A stretch of 64,000 nt of DNA from Chrysomallon squamiferum (GCA_012295275.1 CM022665.1:34677522-34741521); one strand, 5' to 3'. Shown: positions 1 through 27,990, numbered from the stretch's first letter. Notes: generated from the letters alone by a model not told the origin. A program made the numbers and translations.

Positions 1-475
1 AATAATTAAGTCAAATTTTATGGAAGTCCACGTATTATTAATTCAAATTTTTCATAAGGCATCGGGCGCTACATTCATTTCATACACCATTTTTTTAAAT
101 ATACTCGTTTTCACACAACTGCATCCGTCGCTATTGTTCGAACTCGGTACGTACTGGATGACTCTAAACTCATTGTTATCATGTTTGCCACTGAACTAAA
201 ATAAATAAAGATTAGCCAATACGGAAATGACGTAGTGTGCCCTGGTTTTAAAGTCATAAATTGTTATCATGAAGCAGGCAATGCATTTTACTTCATTTTT
301 AGATCCTAGTCATGTGCAATATTTTCTACACAGAGTAATTTCGTTCCCCCAAAATACGACATTTGTTTTAAGCGCCGGGAAATTATTAACATAGCCCGGT
401 TAAACAGATGTCCAGAGAGACTAAATCGAGCTCCAAGGACGAAATCGTGTTTATATACATGGATTTCAAAATAGA

Positions 476-13711
<13,236 letters not shown>

Positions 13712-14305
13712 TCATTTGTAGACCAACATGAGCACATGGAGTACCTACAAATTGCAGGGTCCTAAATTTTGTGGATTATTCAGACCTTACAATTCAGATT
13801 TTATGGTTTGACTTTTTCAGTTATTATTATTTGGTCTCAATTCAAATAATGAAATACATATATTTATATATATATATGAATATGTTCAGTTTAGTCATTG
13901 ACAGAGCATAGAAAAATAAGAACCAGTGAAAAAAAAGTATTTTTAAGGCTTCTTTTTTCTTCTTCTTCTTTTAAAAAAATAAAAAATAAAAAATAAAATG
14001 TAGAAAAGAAAGACATTTGACAGTAGAAATTTGAGTAAACATTTGACCTTCGTCCAACTTCATAAATATCATTTCACTGAACTTGAAGTGATAGTTTTGT
14101 TGGTCTACAACAACAATAAATTTATACATATCAGCTACAGGCAGAATTTCATCACCATTAGTGTGATTTGTTCTGGAATTTTTTATTTAACATCTGAATT
14201 TTAAGAGAGTGCACTGTATTGTTCTTTTGAGTTGATTTATTTTGTGGATTTGTTTTATAATACAGTAAAAGATAATTCATTGTATCATATATTGTAAAGA
14301 ATAAA
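13712..14305 (+). other. Probable EGLN 3' untranslated region
   Basis: Follows the EGLN stop codon without a break. Several AATAAA hexamers occur (about 13977-13998 in an A-rich run, near 14115, and 14300-14305). Which one is used cannot be told from sequence alone. Confidence 0.4.
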
Positions 14306-17300
14306 ATAGTGAAAAGTTCTTAAAACGACGCTGGCTAATGAATTTGCAGATAAATAAGATTAATCTTACGTAAATGGAACAGATATTTTCGATCAGGTAC
14401 CCTGTAAGAGCCCTACCTTTGCTTACAAACATGATTATGGGAATTCCTGGCAATTAAGGCTTAATCGAGCAGTTTAAATATGCTCACAAATCAGCTTTAA
14501 CATTCCATAAATTTTACACAAAAAAAAAGAAGTAAACATACTCTTTTTATTATGAACTGGTCATAGAATAAACAATGGCTAGTTTTAAAAATTAGATCAA
14601 AATTATTCTTTTTATTGTTGCTTTTGAAATAGTTTTATTGAACTTGGACACAGCTGTTTATTTTTTTCTCTGTGTTTAATCCATTTTGTTAATATAAATC
14701 CTTCCAGATAAATCAGAATACTTCTGAAAAGATGTAATTCAAAATTTGGTCTTATGTCAAAAAAAGAAAGAAATTAATATATATATATAAAGAAATAAAG
14801 TGTTATTAATGCAAAATTTAAAATAGATTTTAGCATAAGCTGGCATTATTTAATTCTGGTATGTCATTCATGACAGATCCAGATACAATTTTTTATTTAA
14901 CTGATTCTTCAGATCTGTATTGCTATTATTCTTATTTCATTCTTTTTCTTATTTTTATTTATTATTTATTTAAAAAAAAAATTTTTTTTTTTTTTTTGTC
15001 TGTTTGATGTACCTACAATTTATTTTATTTTGCATAGTTGTTTTTTGTTCTTGGTTTTTTTTTTTTTTTTTATTGGGTTTTTTCACAGTCAAAGTAACAT
15101 AAATAGTGTTTGATGTTTAAATAATGTATTTAAAATATCAGAATTTATATAATGCTAAAGTGAAATATTATTTTTAAATTCTTTGGATAGTTTTGTAAAC
15201 ATTCTTTTGTATTATAATTTTTATGAACTTCAATATGTGATTAAAGGCACAGACATTTTGTTTAGCATGATGTTTTTCTTCCCAATTAATAGAATATTGT
15301 TATTTTATTTCAATGAAAAAAAAAATTGGAAATATATAATAATGTTTATTTTTTTTTTAATGATTTTGTTTGGTGTTGAATAGTTCTGATAGAAATTGGT
15401 CGTGTTTGTTTTCAGAATATAAAAAAAAAAATTTCCTTTAAAAAGATACATTCCTTCAGATTTGTTTATAAAATTTATATTATCTAAAGTTTGCATGTTA
15501 AGAATTATTGATCAGATTAGTAGATAGCTTAGGAATTTTCATTTTGTTAGTTTTTATTCTTTTCTCCTTCTTCCCCCCCATAATGAAACATCAAAAAGGT
15601 TTTCCTTAATTCAGAAAAGTATGGAATGTAATGATATGAGGGGAAATAATACTTCTTTCATCATTCCATCAGATCTGACAAACTATTAATTCAATAGAAA
15701 GCTGAGATCAGAATTAAATATTTGTTTCTTCAAGAAAAGATGAAGTGTTTTAAATTTTTTAGAGCTTTTTAATACCATTATTTGTTTTTGATTATTTTAT
15801 TCCATGTTTTATACATGACTGAGGAATACATATGTGCGTAATATCAAATAATAATAATAATATTAAAGTTTTGTAAACAAAAAATACGGATATCAAAACT
15901 CAGTATTTTATTCAAATATCACAGAGATATGAACTACTTAAAACATTAAAACTTTAAAGAAATGCAAGGTAATTCTTGTTAAAGATATTGAGAAATCATA
16001 GAATAAAGAAAATTTATATGTACTTGAAAATCAGATAAATATTTCATTTGTAAAAATGAGTTTTTTCATAAACTTGTATGATTAAATTGTCTTGTTTTCA
16101 TTATTAAATATTATGATACTGCTGTTTATAGCAAGAAGTGCTGGCAGTATCCCTGCCAGTTACACATTTGTCTTCGAAGACCATATGAATTTCTTTGTTT
16201 TTAGTAAAATTATTGATTTTGCTTTGTGAATAGTCTTATCTATGTATTCACTAAAGGGATGGAATGTTTCATTCACTTACTGTTATACTATATTGTCATG
16301 CAGACTAAAACATTATATGTGAGGAGTTACATAATTCAGTCAGTTTAATGAAAAAAGTTTACTGTTCTGTCAAATGAATTATGTGTATCACAAAATTTAG
16401 TGTGCAAAATTTTCTGATTCAGTGTTACAGGTTTATGCTGTAATGATGAATATTTTAGGAATTCTTTAATTTGTTCTATTTGTTTTGTGTAGAAAACTAT
16501 CTCTGGCAAGAAATCATCTATTGATGAAATCATAATCATAAAATTATTTATATATTTTTTTTTTTTTTTTTATGCTTAATATTTAGTCAGGAATTGTTAT
16601 CATTTATTTAATAATAACATGAATCTTAGTTATAAGTATCTAAAGTTTTTATTCTCCAATATTTGATTCATTCTTGTCTGTTTTATTCAGATAAGAAATA
16701 TTTAATATCAAAGCAAATTATTAATTGCTATTTTAATATTATTACATGTTGATGCTTGTAGCATTACTGAATTTATCTTTTTTGATATCATTTTCAAATA
16801 GAATTTGGTTAAATATTTTTGTTAGTTTAGATAAAGGAACTTTAATAATGTTCCCAAATGTAAATTTATTTGATTTCCATATTTCTTAATTTGTATGTAT
16901 GGTAATAATCTGAAATGTGTATCTTAGCATTTTGCATTCCATATTTATTTTAAATTTGTAAAAAATAGAAAACAGAAAAAAACACAAAAAAAAACAACAT
17001 TAAAAAAACAACCAAAAAACACACACACAAAAAAAACATGAATTTAAGCTGAAGTTGCATGCTTCCTGCTTTGCCAGGTACTTGGTTTATTCATCACCTT
17101 TACATCTGTTCCAGATAAAAGTTTTCATGTCATTTAGTCTGGTCTTGTATATTTCAGCGATAACAGAAATTTAAAAATTGAGAATTGTTACACAATCTCT
17201 TCCATACCTACTGGTGGATATTTTGTTTTTGTTTTTCAACAGTACCCCAAAAGGAGTTGTTTTTAATGCAAAATTGTTTTATTCTATTTCTGATGATATA

Positions 17301-18090
17301 TTTCATTTATTTTTATTTTTATTTTTTATTTTTATTTTTGTTTTGTTTTATTATTATTATTATTATAAAGAAGCATCTTTCATTTTTAGTATTTTGTTAT
17401 TTATTTATTTTTTTATTTTTTTTTTTTAAAGAATAATACAAAATCATGAAATTGATCACAGAATTTGGCTAATGTAATTCATAGCAATTGAATGAATCAT
17501 GTAATTTATGATAAGTGTTCAAATTATTTTGAACTTGTGATATGGATTGCCTGATGAGTGATTGTTATCAAGTTGCTTCCATTTGTTTTCTTATGATTGC
17601 CTGATTGACACTTTCTTTGGATGGTAATGTGAATGTATGTTAATGTATCATACAGCTGTGATCACACGTGTAATTGAATAAATTTATCAAATTGCAAAAC
17701 TGTATTTGTTTTTACTGTGTGTAGGAATGTATTGACAGTTTTTGCTAGTTGCAATGGGAGTAACATAGAATCAATTTTAATCTTGTATCTGAGTAGTGGT
17801 GAGTTCATAAGTTCATAAAATGTTTTCCTAAAACAGCTGTTGTTACCAGCTGGCATGTTTCAAAGCATATTATTCTGTTGTATTTTACCACATAATAATA
17901 ATTGTTACTTATATGTTAAATTCATTTATGTTATGTTGTTATGTTACATTACGTTATCTTACGCTATATATTTATTCACTTATTTTAATTGTTTGTTGTT
18001 TTTTCAAATCCCACATAATTTCATTATGGTTAACTGAAGGTAAAAGTTGGGTATAGATAAAATGTGCTTCAGATATCATTTGTTGGAGTA
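14306..18090. other. AT-rich intergenic stretch, nothing supported
   Basis: Long poly-A and poly-T runs (near 14985, 15056, 16556 and 17409) and TA-rich sequence. The open frames here are artefacts of low-complexity T-rich sequence. No RNA gene, exon or mobile element could be recognised. Confidence 0.5.
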
Positions 18091-18163
18091 AATTATTTGT
18101 TTTGTTACCGGTACCGACTCGTTACGATCCGATATGCTGGACACTCCCTTGTCTCCTGCAATC

Positions 18164-18277
18164 ATGGCGAGAACCCATTCTTTTCCCTACCCAAAACTCT
18201 TTTCTGCGACGGACACGCCCGCTGACTTGTCAGAAAGCGTGCCCGTCGCAGACGTGCTTCACAACAGCTTGCTCTGA
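18164..18277 (+). CDS. Possible 37-codon small ORF over a GC-rich hairpin
   Basis: In an island of higher GC content (about 18108-18290) an ATG opens 37 codons, beginning MARTHSFPYPKLF and ending VADVLHNSLL before TGA. The codons are not low complexity, unlike other short frames nearby. The same DNA holds a strong imperfect inverted repeat at 18204-18251, so apparent coding quality may be a by-product of a structured element. No family is recognised. It could be a first exon, a small peptide gene or part of a mobile element. Confidence 0.2.
   Translation: MARTHSFPYPKLFSATDTPADLSESVPVADVLHNSLL
18204..18251. repeat. GC-rich inverted repeat (hairpin)
   Basis: Left arm CTGCGACGG, CACGC, CTGAC pairs with right arm GTCAG, GCGTG, CCGTCGCAG around a two-base TT centre, with one- to three-base internal mismatches. 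That gives about 19 paired bases in a 48-base stretch, in a neighbourhood where most DNA is below 30 percent GC by eye. No flanking target-site duplication was recognised. Confidence 0.85.
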
Positions 18278-18391
18278 TTAGCACGTTAATTTTTTTCCAT
18301 ATTTGTTTTGTGAAGGTGTAACCAAATCTGGGTAGGCTCTAGATAATAAGACTTCACTGTATTTAAATTCTTATTCCATGTAAATGAAAAA

Positions 18392-18397
18392 AAATTA

Positions 18398-18435
<38 letters not shown>

Positions 18436-19248
18436 AAACTACATATTTCTAAGTTTTATTTCACTCTAAACTGACTGGCGTTTCAAAAGTCAGATTAACA
18501 TTCTTCTCCAAGTTGAAAATGTACATTAACTATAGCTCTAACTGATAGCCCATGATCATGATACAGCAGCAGGCTTCTCTGAAAAAAAATGGGAAAAGCA
18601 CTGACACCTTATAACTATTAAAAAGAATGATTAATTTGTCTCTCTTATGCCCACATTAGTCGCTCAAAAAATAACGAGAGACGGAATTAATTTTCAGTAA
18701 AAAAGCAGCTGATTTCATTCCATGGAAGAGCTGTTAAAAATAGTCCACGTTGTGGTTGTTGCTTTGGGTTTGTATTTTTGTATTTTTTTGTGATATTAAT
18801 TTGTGAATAAAAACGGTGTAAGAATTGTTTGTGATACGAATATTAATTAAATATTTTACATAAATTTCTACTGTTCCCGCGAAACGGAACATCCTGTGAC
18901 GCAAAGGTGCGTACTTACATGTACTTTCATGTACCTACATGAATTCATGATTTTCATCGGTGAAACAAATTACATTTCTAATCGCTATGTTATTTATTTA
19001 CATCTTTATATGAATTTTATATATCGCTGACTATATTTGTAGGTATATTGTGACAGCCGTAAAACAATTATTCTGTAATTAAATTTACGTTCAGCAAAGA
19101 AACAATTATTTTTATAGCTTGCCTAAAAAAAAAAAAAAAAAAGAAACAATAAAACAACAAGCATTTTTATTGTTTATTTATTATTATTGTTTTTTTTTTT
19201 TTTTTTTTTTTTCATGTTTTCGAGATTGTTGATGAATGTGTAATTTAA

Positions 19249-19291
<43 letters not shown>

Positions 19292-19466
19292 CTGTTAAAC
19301 TATAGTTTTTCTAACAAGTCTTTCCAAATATGTTTTTTAAATATTGTACCGTTTATATTAGAAAACTATATGTGTTGACTGATTATATTATGTATTATAA
19401 TCAATAATGATCAAAGCTGTAGAAAGTATTTAAAATCAAAGATAAATAATGAAAAATAATAATAAC

Positions 19467-19501
<35 letters not shown>

Positions 19502-21425
19502 CTACTACTACTACTACTACTACTACTATTACTACTGAAAATAACTTTCTTATAAGTTTAAAAATAAATAAAATTATTTTATTAATATTATTATTATTGC
19601 ACCAGACACAATGACGCACATTCTTGCAAGGCTGGGAGCCATTTTGTGTGTATGCATACGGTCTTATCAAATGTTGAACCTTACTGCAGTAGGTTACTTG
19701 CATAAAGCTCACTGTAAATTCGATTCTAATGCCTACCAGTGCCAATATAGTAATATTCTACTGAGAAATTTTGTTTACTGAATTATCAGTAAAATGGCTT
19801 TACACGTCTAGAAATTAATTTCGTTGACCTTACACAGTGCAAAATGGTATTTTAGTTTGCGATTGTTATAATAACTCATAAAGTAAAATATATGTAAATT
19901 ACATTTTTCTGTGATTAAGTGTAAACTCTGTCATTCGATTTGTTGGGTTTATCTGGTTTTTCAGTATTGTGCTAAATAAGAAAATAAAATACGTTTGACG
20001 CTTGATTTCCTTGTTTTTTCTTCTTTTATTTATAGACAGATACACGTCCATTTTTCATTAAAACTGAAACAACAATAATAATATATAAATAATTTTTCTT
20101 TATTCTCAAAGCTCATAATTATTTTGAAATTGGTAAAGAAAATATTTTGAAAAGATATATATATATATATATATATATAAATACTTAATGTTTCATTTTC
20201 TGTGCATATATATGTAATATTCAAACATCTCTAATCTTTTTTTTTTTTCTTTCTTTTTTCCCAATAGCTTTCTTTATTAATATCGAAATAATGTTTGATA
20301 TGGCTTCTTTTGCACATAACTACTATATACAGTATTACGGCAATCCACGCACTTAATAAAACAAACAATTAAAATAATATAAAAAAGAATATATATATAT
20401 ATATTTCTTTCTTTCTATATTGATATGTCGTACCTTATAAGATAAATACCATATCAAGTGTATGCAAAGGCAGGCACGAAAAACCAATTATTTGGATGAT
20501 TAATCCAAGTATTTGATTGTAAAAAAAAAAAAAAAAAAAAAAAAAACAAGAAAGAAAGAAAGAAAAAAAAACATGCTTTTTAGAGACCTTGCAACGTGCA
20601 CGTCTGCAAAATGTTATTATTATGTGTTTAATGACCCGTCAGTAATTGTTCCGTTAAGTCTTAATATAGAGTAGACAATAATCTCTAAGGTGAGTGAAAA
20701 GTAGCAGACGTTAGTTTTGTCTGTGCAGAGCACGTATTTCTTGTGTACGTGACATGTAGCAGATGGCATGCCGACGACTGACATTTAAAAAGGCCATCTT
20801 CGATTTTCATCCACAACTACAACACTGAACTAATATACACAAAACTAATAATTCACGATGAACAATAATTTGCTTATTAATATTCTTGACTGCAATATTT
20901 TTATATCTGTGAAATCAAAGTAATGAATTCATAAATATAATGCATAATCAGGTTTAGTTTTTGTAACTGAATACAAAACTGAATAAAATCTGAACATTCT
21001 GAATCGATACTAGACTCGTTTTCTTTGCGATTATCACTATGCTGATATTACAGTTTGTTTCTTTTGCATCTTCACGCCTTCCCCTTTATCATATTTTAAA
21101 ACAGTAAATAACAGCTGTCAATTACACAACTTGAATATATGTAGTTAAACACAATAAATTATGTAACTTTATGTAACCAAACTAAGATTTTATTACTGTT
21201 AACATTTAAAACTGGTCGAGTCAAAATATAGATGGACATATCGCAGACATAGTAAGAAAGAAAATAATGTAATGGCTGTTTTCAGTTTCAGTTTAGATAC
21301 TGTCACCCCCATGGATTATTCTTAACTTTCAAGAGAAATTAATTTTTAATTCATTATTTAATTATAATCAAAATACTTACTGTAGTTCAGTGGCAGCATA
21401 CTTCCTGAATGAATGAATTAATTAA

Positions 21426-21461
<36 letters not shown>

Positions 21462-22567
21462 GTAATAACAATAAATAATAATAATAATGACTATAATATA
21501 AAAATAAAGAGAAATTATATATTCATATAACTTTTGGTTAACAAATATACAAATAGAAATTATATTTAACATTAGGGGAGCAATTATATACAGTTTTTAA
21601 ATTATTATTATTATTTATTTATTTATTATTCTACTTGCCATACAAGGAAGCTGAAAAAGAAGGAAAAGAGTAATTGCTCCACAATCAAATTATTTAGCGA
21701 TGCGTAATTTATATCCTATTTTGATGGCGATGAATATCTTTTTATGCAAAAATTATACTCGAGGAAAACTGTGACTGCCATGTAAATAGCATGCTTACAT
21801 ATTTGCAGCTGGAATATTTAAGTACTGCTTGTTTTGGTTACAAGGTTGCTACGGAATGTTACGTGCGGAAAGACCACGTTTCTACTTTTCAGAAAGAAAC
21901 TTTATTACATTGCACGTATGTTGTCAGCTATTGAGTGCACAGAAAAAAACATGCATAGTCCACAGCACGGGTTCTTAACTAGTTTTTACCTGGATAAAAA
22001 AATATGTGTCAGACTAACCCGACATAATAACTTGTTGTTGTTGAAGTTTGTTTGTTGAAAAAGTCATAATAAATTATTAATGTATAATTTGTTAACAGTA
22101 TCGTAAATTGAGCTAAAATCACTCATCGAAAAGTACCAGACGTCCAATCTGATATAATCTTTTATTATTTATATAGAAATAATTCTTAGAGGTAAATTAT
22201 AGATCATAGGTTGGAATGGAAAAATACTGGACATTCCTATGTTCAAATAATAATAATAAACAACGATATAAAATAATATTATAAAAACTCTATGTTAGAG
22301 GGGGCGAAATGCAATTGTATTTATATAGATAACAGTCATTAGCCTAAATCGATTCTGAAAGGTGAAACAGACCATTTATTTTGCTGAAAGCTTAAATCCT
22401 GAAAATTTGTTTACAGTATAATTTGTAAAGTAATAAAATAAAATAAGGAATAAGGAAGGCGGACATGTGAATATGACCAACAAGAGCAGAGTGCGTAAAT
22501 GCTGTCTCAAAATCGGGGAAAAAGTGTTAGAAATTAAGAAAAGTAAGAAGAATATAGTACTTTTTTT

Positions 22568-22601
<34 letters not shown>

Positions 22602-22771
22602 TCCGTGTAAAATTTCGGGCAGTCAGCCTTCTATCTCCTTATGCCCATGAAGACGGACAAAGCCAATTTTTGTTTATTACCGGTCTGTCTACATATTTTT
22701 AGTTTTATTTATTTTATTTAATTTTATTATTATTACACACACACACGCACGCACGCAGCTGTATACATACA

Positions 22772-22829
<58 letters not shown>

Positions 22830-24583
22830 TATACATATACATATATACACACACATAGCAAAATGTCATCATAATACACTAACTGTATTCAGTGTGCTCA
22901 ACAATAATCAACTTATTCACAAATTTTATCTCATTTTGTAACTAAAGCATTTTAACTTTGCTTTATCATACCCGTAAACTTTATCCATTAAAATCGTCTG
23001 GATTTTCAGAATACGATGTTATGCAATCTGTTGATATCAATATCTTTATCCAGTCCGTGTTTTAAAATGACGTAGTGGTTGGATCCAGTCTAATAATTCT
23101 AACCTTCAGCTTATTTTTGGACTAGCATACAACTTACACAGATTTCTGCTAAAGTACACAAAACGTAGAGTCGGGGTTACTGAAGATTACTTATTAAAAT
23201 GTATTGGAGAAAAACGTTTTGAAAGATAAAACATACCACAGTATATGATAGAGTAAATTAGGCCACGCTCAAAGATGATGTTTTGGTATACTGCAGAATA
23301 GTCGATGTTACTACCTTATATTAGGTAGTTAGAAGCATAAACCGCTATGGATATTCGACCCTAATACTTACCAGTTTTATTATAGTAAAATTTCTGTTGA
23401 TATAAAAGCGAGGTTTTTGGGTTACTGAAAAATCGGTGAAAAGGTTTACTCTTCTACTAATTAATGCGGTGAAATTCGTTCTCAAGATGATATCCCAGAA
23501 CATGCCTGTTAGCCTAAATATAAATATGTGTACTGAGATACATGCAGAATAGATATCTCATTCTAACTCTGGACTGGTGCCAGTAATTGCTGCTTTCATC
23601 CTAGAAACTCCGAATCGTTGATGGTTGCCAAAAATACACAGTGCATGACGTTTTTAGAAAGAATACTGCGACAGATACCACACTGACATCAGTATCTACT
23701 ACGGGACTTATTGTTGCCTTATCATTCCAAGGGCGAGATAGGCGAGAAACTCGCAGTGTGTGTTTAGGACAAGCGAACTAGAAGCTTCAGCATACGTGGA
23801 AAATAGTACATGATTTTTAGTAATGTATGTGAAATAATTATGAAAGAACAAAACGAACTTATTGCGAATTAACATTGACTACATAGTTTTACAACAAAAT
23901 GCCATTATAAATAACGATGCCAAAGTCTTTTATAAATAGCATTATCTTTGATTTAAAAAGAAAAAATGGAATATGCAGAACTAGAAATAGAAGAAACAAA
24001 AAAAATAAAAATAAAAATAAAAATAAAAAAAGAAGAAGAAGAAAAAATCCTATTAAATTAAAAAAATAAAATTAGATCGTGACTGAAACAAGACCTTTTC
24101 CTCTAAACACTAAATGTTCAGCTTCTTTGCATTCTTTTTTATTTATTTATTTATTTGTTTTTATTAATCTACCAGTTTTGAGTGCTTCCTCTATGGAATA
24201 ATAATATTTATGGATGATAGATACTGTCAGACACCACAAAGCGAACTTCAGATGTCTTTAGATTTTTGCACTGATATATAGCGTTAACTCTGACTTTTAA
24301 ATACTATTCAGTTACACTAACGCTTTCTGTAAAGTGCACTTTTGCACACCTCTACACTGAAAGCACTACATCAGCCATGTGTAAGTAAAACATGTCATTT
24401 TCTGTTTCTAGAAATACACACTTTTGCATGACAGATTTGCCTATGTGCATTTATCTTACTTTTTGCCTTATATTTATTTAATCATCTGAATAAAATAGTT
24501 AATTTCTTCTTATCTAGAAAACCCTGTTAAATTTTGTGAAATTACTCTGCATAGCTGTCAGCAAAGCTTCTTTTTTCTTTTCC

Positions 24584-24621
<38 letters not shown>

Positions 24622-25240
24622 CAAGCTTATGGGATTTCGGTGCAAGATAACATAATGTATTGCCAGCGATAATTTTGGTGTATACGTCGCTTGATGTAAT
24701 GTGTGTGTGTCTATGTCTGTGTGTCTGTGTCAGTGCGTGTGTGTGTGCGCGCGCGCATTTTAAATGGTGATGAAAATTTAGCCCCTGTCAAAAATCTTTA
24801 AAATGGTGACATAATCAAAAGTAGATGTCGAATACTGTAACACTGGTGTCTTCGAGCATAGCTAATAATAATTTTCGGTGAAATAGGCATCTGAAAACAA
24901 AAATGTTAATATTATTGATTCTGGAGTAATTGAAAGTGCCATACTTCAGATAAAATTCACGTACACATGTTTTTTTTACACACACACATACGTACTTACA
25001 TGTATACGTAACACAATCACACACATATAGATGCAGATTATACATATTGATATGTACACATAAACGCGTGCGCAAACGCACACACTTCTTTATATATAGG
25101 TCAAATTTTGTGTAATTTTATATTCCAGTTCAACGCTACACAAATTTATATAATTTTGTAACAACATAGAATCGATGAACAACCGACCGGAAACATATTC
25201 AGTCATGCATGACAGAATAATGGGAACCACGAGGCACGTG
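18392..25240. other. Microsatellite-rich intergenic DNA
   Basis: Contains ATT/AAT runs (18398-18433, about 19248-19289, 19479-19530 followed by ACT repeats), poly-A at 20521-20546, poly-T at 22561-22600, a compound CA/CATA/TA array at about 22736-22855, poly-T at about 24588-24622, and a TG/CG run near 24735-24757 of the alternating type that favours Z-DNA. The 74-codon frame at 21834-22058 has no recognisable features. No gene is supported. Confidence 0.6.
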
Positions 25241-25291
25241 TTAATTGTGTTATGGCATATATAAACTTGATATATGCCATAACACAATTAA
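25241..25291. repeat. Perfect 22-bp inverted repeat with 7-base loop
   Basis: The arm at 25241-25262 (TTAATTGTGTTATGGCATAT plus two bases) is perfectly complementary to 25270-25291; the loop is AAACTTG. The arms are not a simple repeat, so chance pairing is unlikely. The short loop and AT-rich arms are atypical for a microRNA precursor; a fold-back duplication or transposon end is as likely. Confidence 0.95.
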
Positions 25292-26213
25292 TGAGTTCCA
25301 TCTCGTTAAATGTGTCAGTCAAGCTATTAACACGGTATTCAAAGACATCAATTGTTGCAAATATTTTTTGGGTATATCTATGATAAAAGAATGCATACGG
25401 GGTCCAAATTTTATTTAAAATGTCCATTTTAAGCTAAACGGACAAAAGAGAGACAGGAATAGACAGACAGGTATAAAAAGGCATGTAGAGAGATAGACAG
25501 ATAAATAGATATACACATACACATCTACATTAATATGTATATAAACATATGCATATAATTACACATACAAATGTACGTACTTACATATTTACATTCATAA
25601 AGGCACACACCTGAAATTGTATCTCGCTTCTATGAAGGTTATACAGCAGTAATTTATTAATGTTTAAACATTTAATTAAAAATTAAGGATAAATAAACAA
25701 ACTAATTTAAAACACTGAAAAATAAATAACTAATATGATAGCAAACTCATTCTTATATGAAGAATCAAAATAAAGTTTTGTGCGTTTTGACACGTTTATA
25801 CATAGTTCGATTGACACATTAAACATTTAATTAAATTCAACTTTTACCAGCTTTATATATTTAGTTCACTTGAATTATTAATAAAAGTTGATAATAATTG
25901 TTTAAAAAGCTAGAAAATTACAAAAAACTAATTATCACTGGGTTTAAATGTATGCAGGCGATGGTGACTTTGGCTATGTTTCGCAAAATATGTCACAGCA
26001 CGTCTACATGCAATTTTGTTCATGAAATTGTTTTGACATTGCATACCGTTTGCTTCGTGTATGTTTATGGTTTTGTAATTTAATGGGTTGATCGTTAGAA
26101 TACCATAGCTGCCTTTCTTATTTATTATTATCATTATAATAATTATTATTATTGTGATTTTTTAAATTAGATTTTTTAATTAAGAGAAATTTTACTTATA
26201 GCCGACCAAAAAG

Positions 26214-26214
<1 letters not shown>

Positions 26215-26266
<52 letters not shown>
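26215..26266. repeat. AAT/ATT microsatellite
   Basis: About 17 tandem ATA/AAT units. A shorter ATT run lies at about 26319-26345. The two open frames on the minus strand here are poly-Ile/Leu/Asn artefacts of the repeat. Confidence 0.95.
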
Positions 26267-27947
26267 CATTTTAATACTGTAACTAGAATAAAAAAAAGTA
26301 ATAATATTAACATTATTTGTGTTATTATTATTATTATTATTATTAAACTGTAATCTAAAATAAGCAAACAACAACAACAAAAAATACTAATAACAAAACG
26401 GGCCTGTTAAACAAATGTGTACATAAGACATAAAAATAGGAATGTTTTCATAAAAATGAATAAACTAATATTTGAAATCGCAAAGATATTCGTAATATTT
26501 TAAAATATTCACGGGCGGTTCCAAGGATGGTCCAAAATGGAGGAGCAAAAAAAACAACAAAAAAACTGGTTAGGGTTTTTGCCCTTGACATAATTGCGTG
26601 AATATGAGTAGGTCGATCAGTTAATTGTATCAGACTGCTGTATACTTCACAAGGTAGTTATGACAGTCCTATTCTTAAAACTGTGTCAGTTTTGCAGTTT
26701 AATAATAAAATTGAAATTCTCTGAAAGAAACAGAACAGATATAGATAACGATTTATTATCATAACTGGTGCAAATCCAGGATTATTATTATTGATTTTAT
26801 TATTTATTATTTTTTATGGGCTTCAGTATTGGATTTGGGTTTTTTAACTGCTGCAGGTATATATAAATATAAATATATACCGATGTAGATATAAATAAAT
26901 AATTTCATTTAAAACGTATTTGAAATCAGAAATAAATATTTTTGGTTACTGTGATCATGAGAAGGGTTTAGCACCTCATCTAACCAGTCTGTGGATCTGC
27001 TCCCGCATAATCGTTTTTTATTTGCAACATCTCAATGGCAAATCTTTGCGTCCAAACAGATTTTATAAAAGTCCTTTTGAATTTTAAATGTTGTTGCAAA
27101 AGCCATCACAGAGGCATTCATCAATCGAACAGTTGTTAGGGGTGCGTTTTTCAAATACTTAAACCTTTGAACATGTGAGTGTATTGGAATAATTTAAAAC
27201 TGGTTATGTTCGATGTTCCCTGTGTATGCGTGTGTGCACGCACGCACACATACGTGTGGTTGTAATGTGAGAGTTTTTGTTTTTATTACGATAATTTTCT
27301 GACAGTTTTCTTGCGGCCTTCATAATTCATTTAAAGCGTGTACGTGGTGGTTCGCATGTTTCGAGAATAACCGTAATGAAAATGTTCAACTGTATGTCAT
27401 CTACATAATAGTTAATATGTTAATCATGAATAACAAAGTGATAATCGTTATATATGAAAGTGAAAAGATACTAACAAGCCAATGCATCAAAATGAAGCAA
27501 TTTGATTAATATTACTATTAAATCTGTTGACAAAACAAATATATTGAACACTGATATACTAATATATCTAAACAAATCAGTTTTTAAACATTATTATTAT
27601 TGTTGTTTTTAATATATTACACCTTTGATGTTCCATATTAACAAGTATGCTTGTATATTTATATATAGAAATGTCATGACCATTTCCACAATAAGAAAAA
27701 TTTCTATGTTGAACTACTAACCTAAAGTAATAAGATTATTTTGTTAGCAATGCACTGAGTAGTAGTATAAAGTGTGTGGGGGGTTTTTGGGGGGAGGAGC
27801 TGCCATTAGGGAAATTCGTGATATGAATTTAGATTTATTTATTTTGATGCATACATTTACAGTTTTCATTGAATACTTCAGTTTTATTTTTGTTTATCTC
27901 AAGTATATATATCTAGTTTAATATTATGTTAATAATGCGCATTATTT

Positions 27948-27990
27948 AATAGCAGGCTTCACAAACTGTAGCCCAGAGGGTGGGCGTGTT
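27948..27990 (+). mobile_element. Possible degenerate hAT-like terminal repeat
   Basis: The stretch CAGGCTTCACAAACTGTAGC followed by CCAGAGGGTGGGC resembles terminal repeats of hAT-family elements (CAGG... CCCAAACTGTGGCCC type). No matching opposite end or target-site duplication was found, so this is at best a remnant. Confidence 0.2.

Noticed and set aside
29-33. ACGTG (hypoxia-response core) on the minus strand upstream of EGLN as an HRE
   Set aside because: A five-base match with no ancillary motif and 440 bases from the start codon is expected by chance.
21834-22058. 74-codon + strand frame in the intergenic stretch
   Set aside because: Mixed composition but no family, no exon borders and no neighbours.
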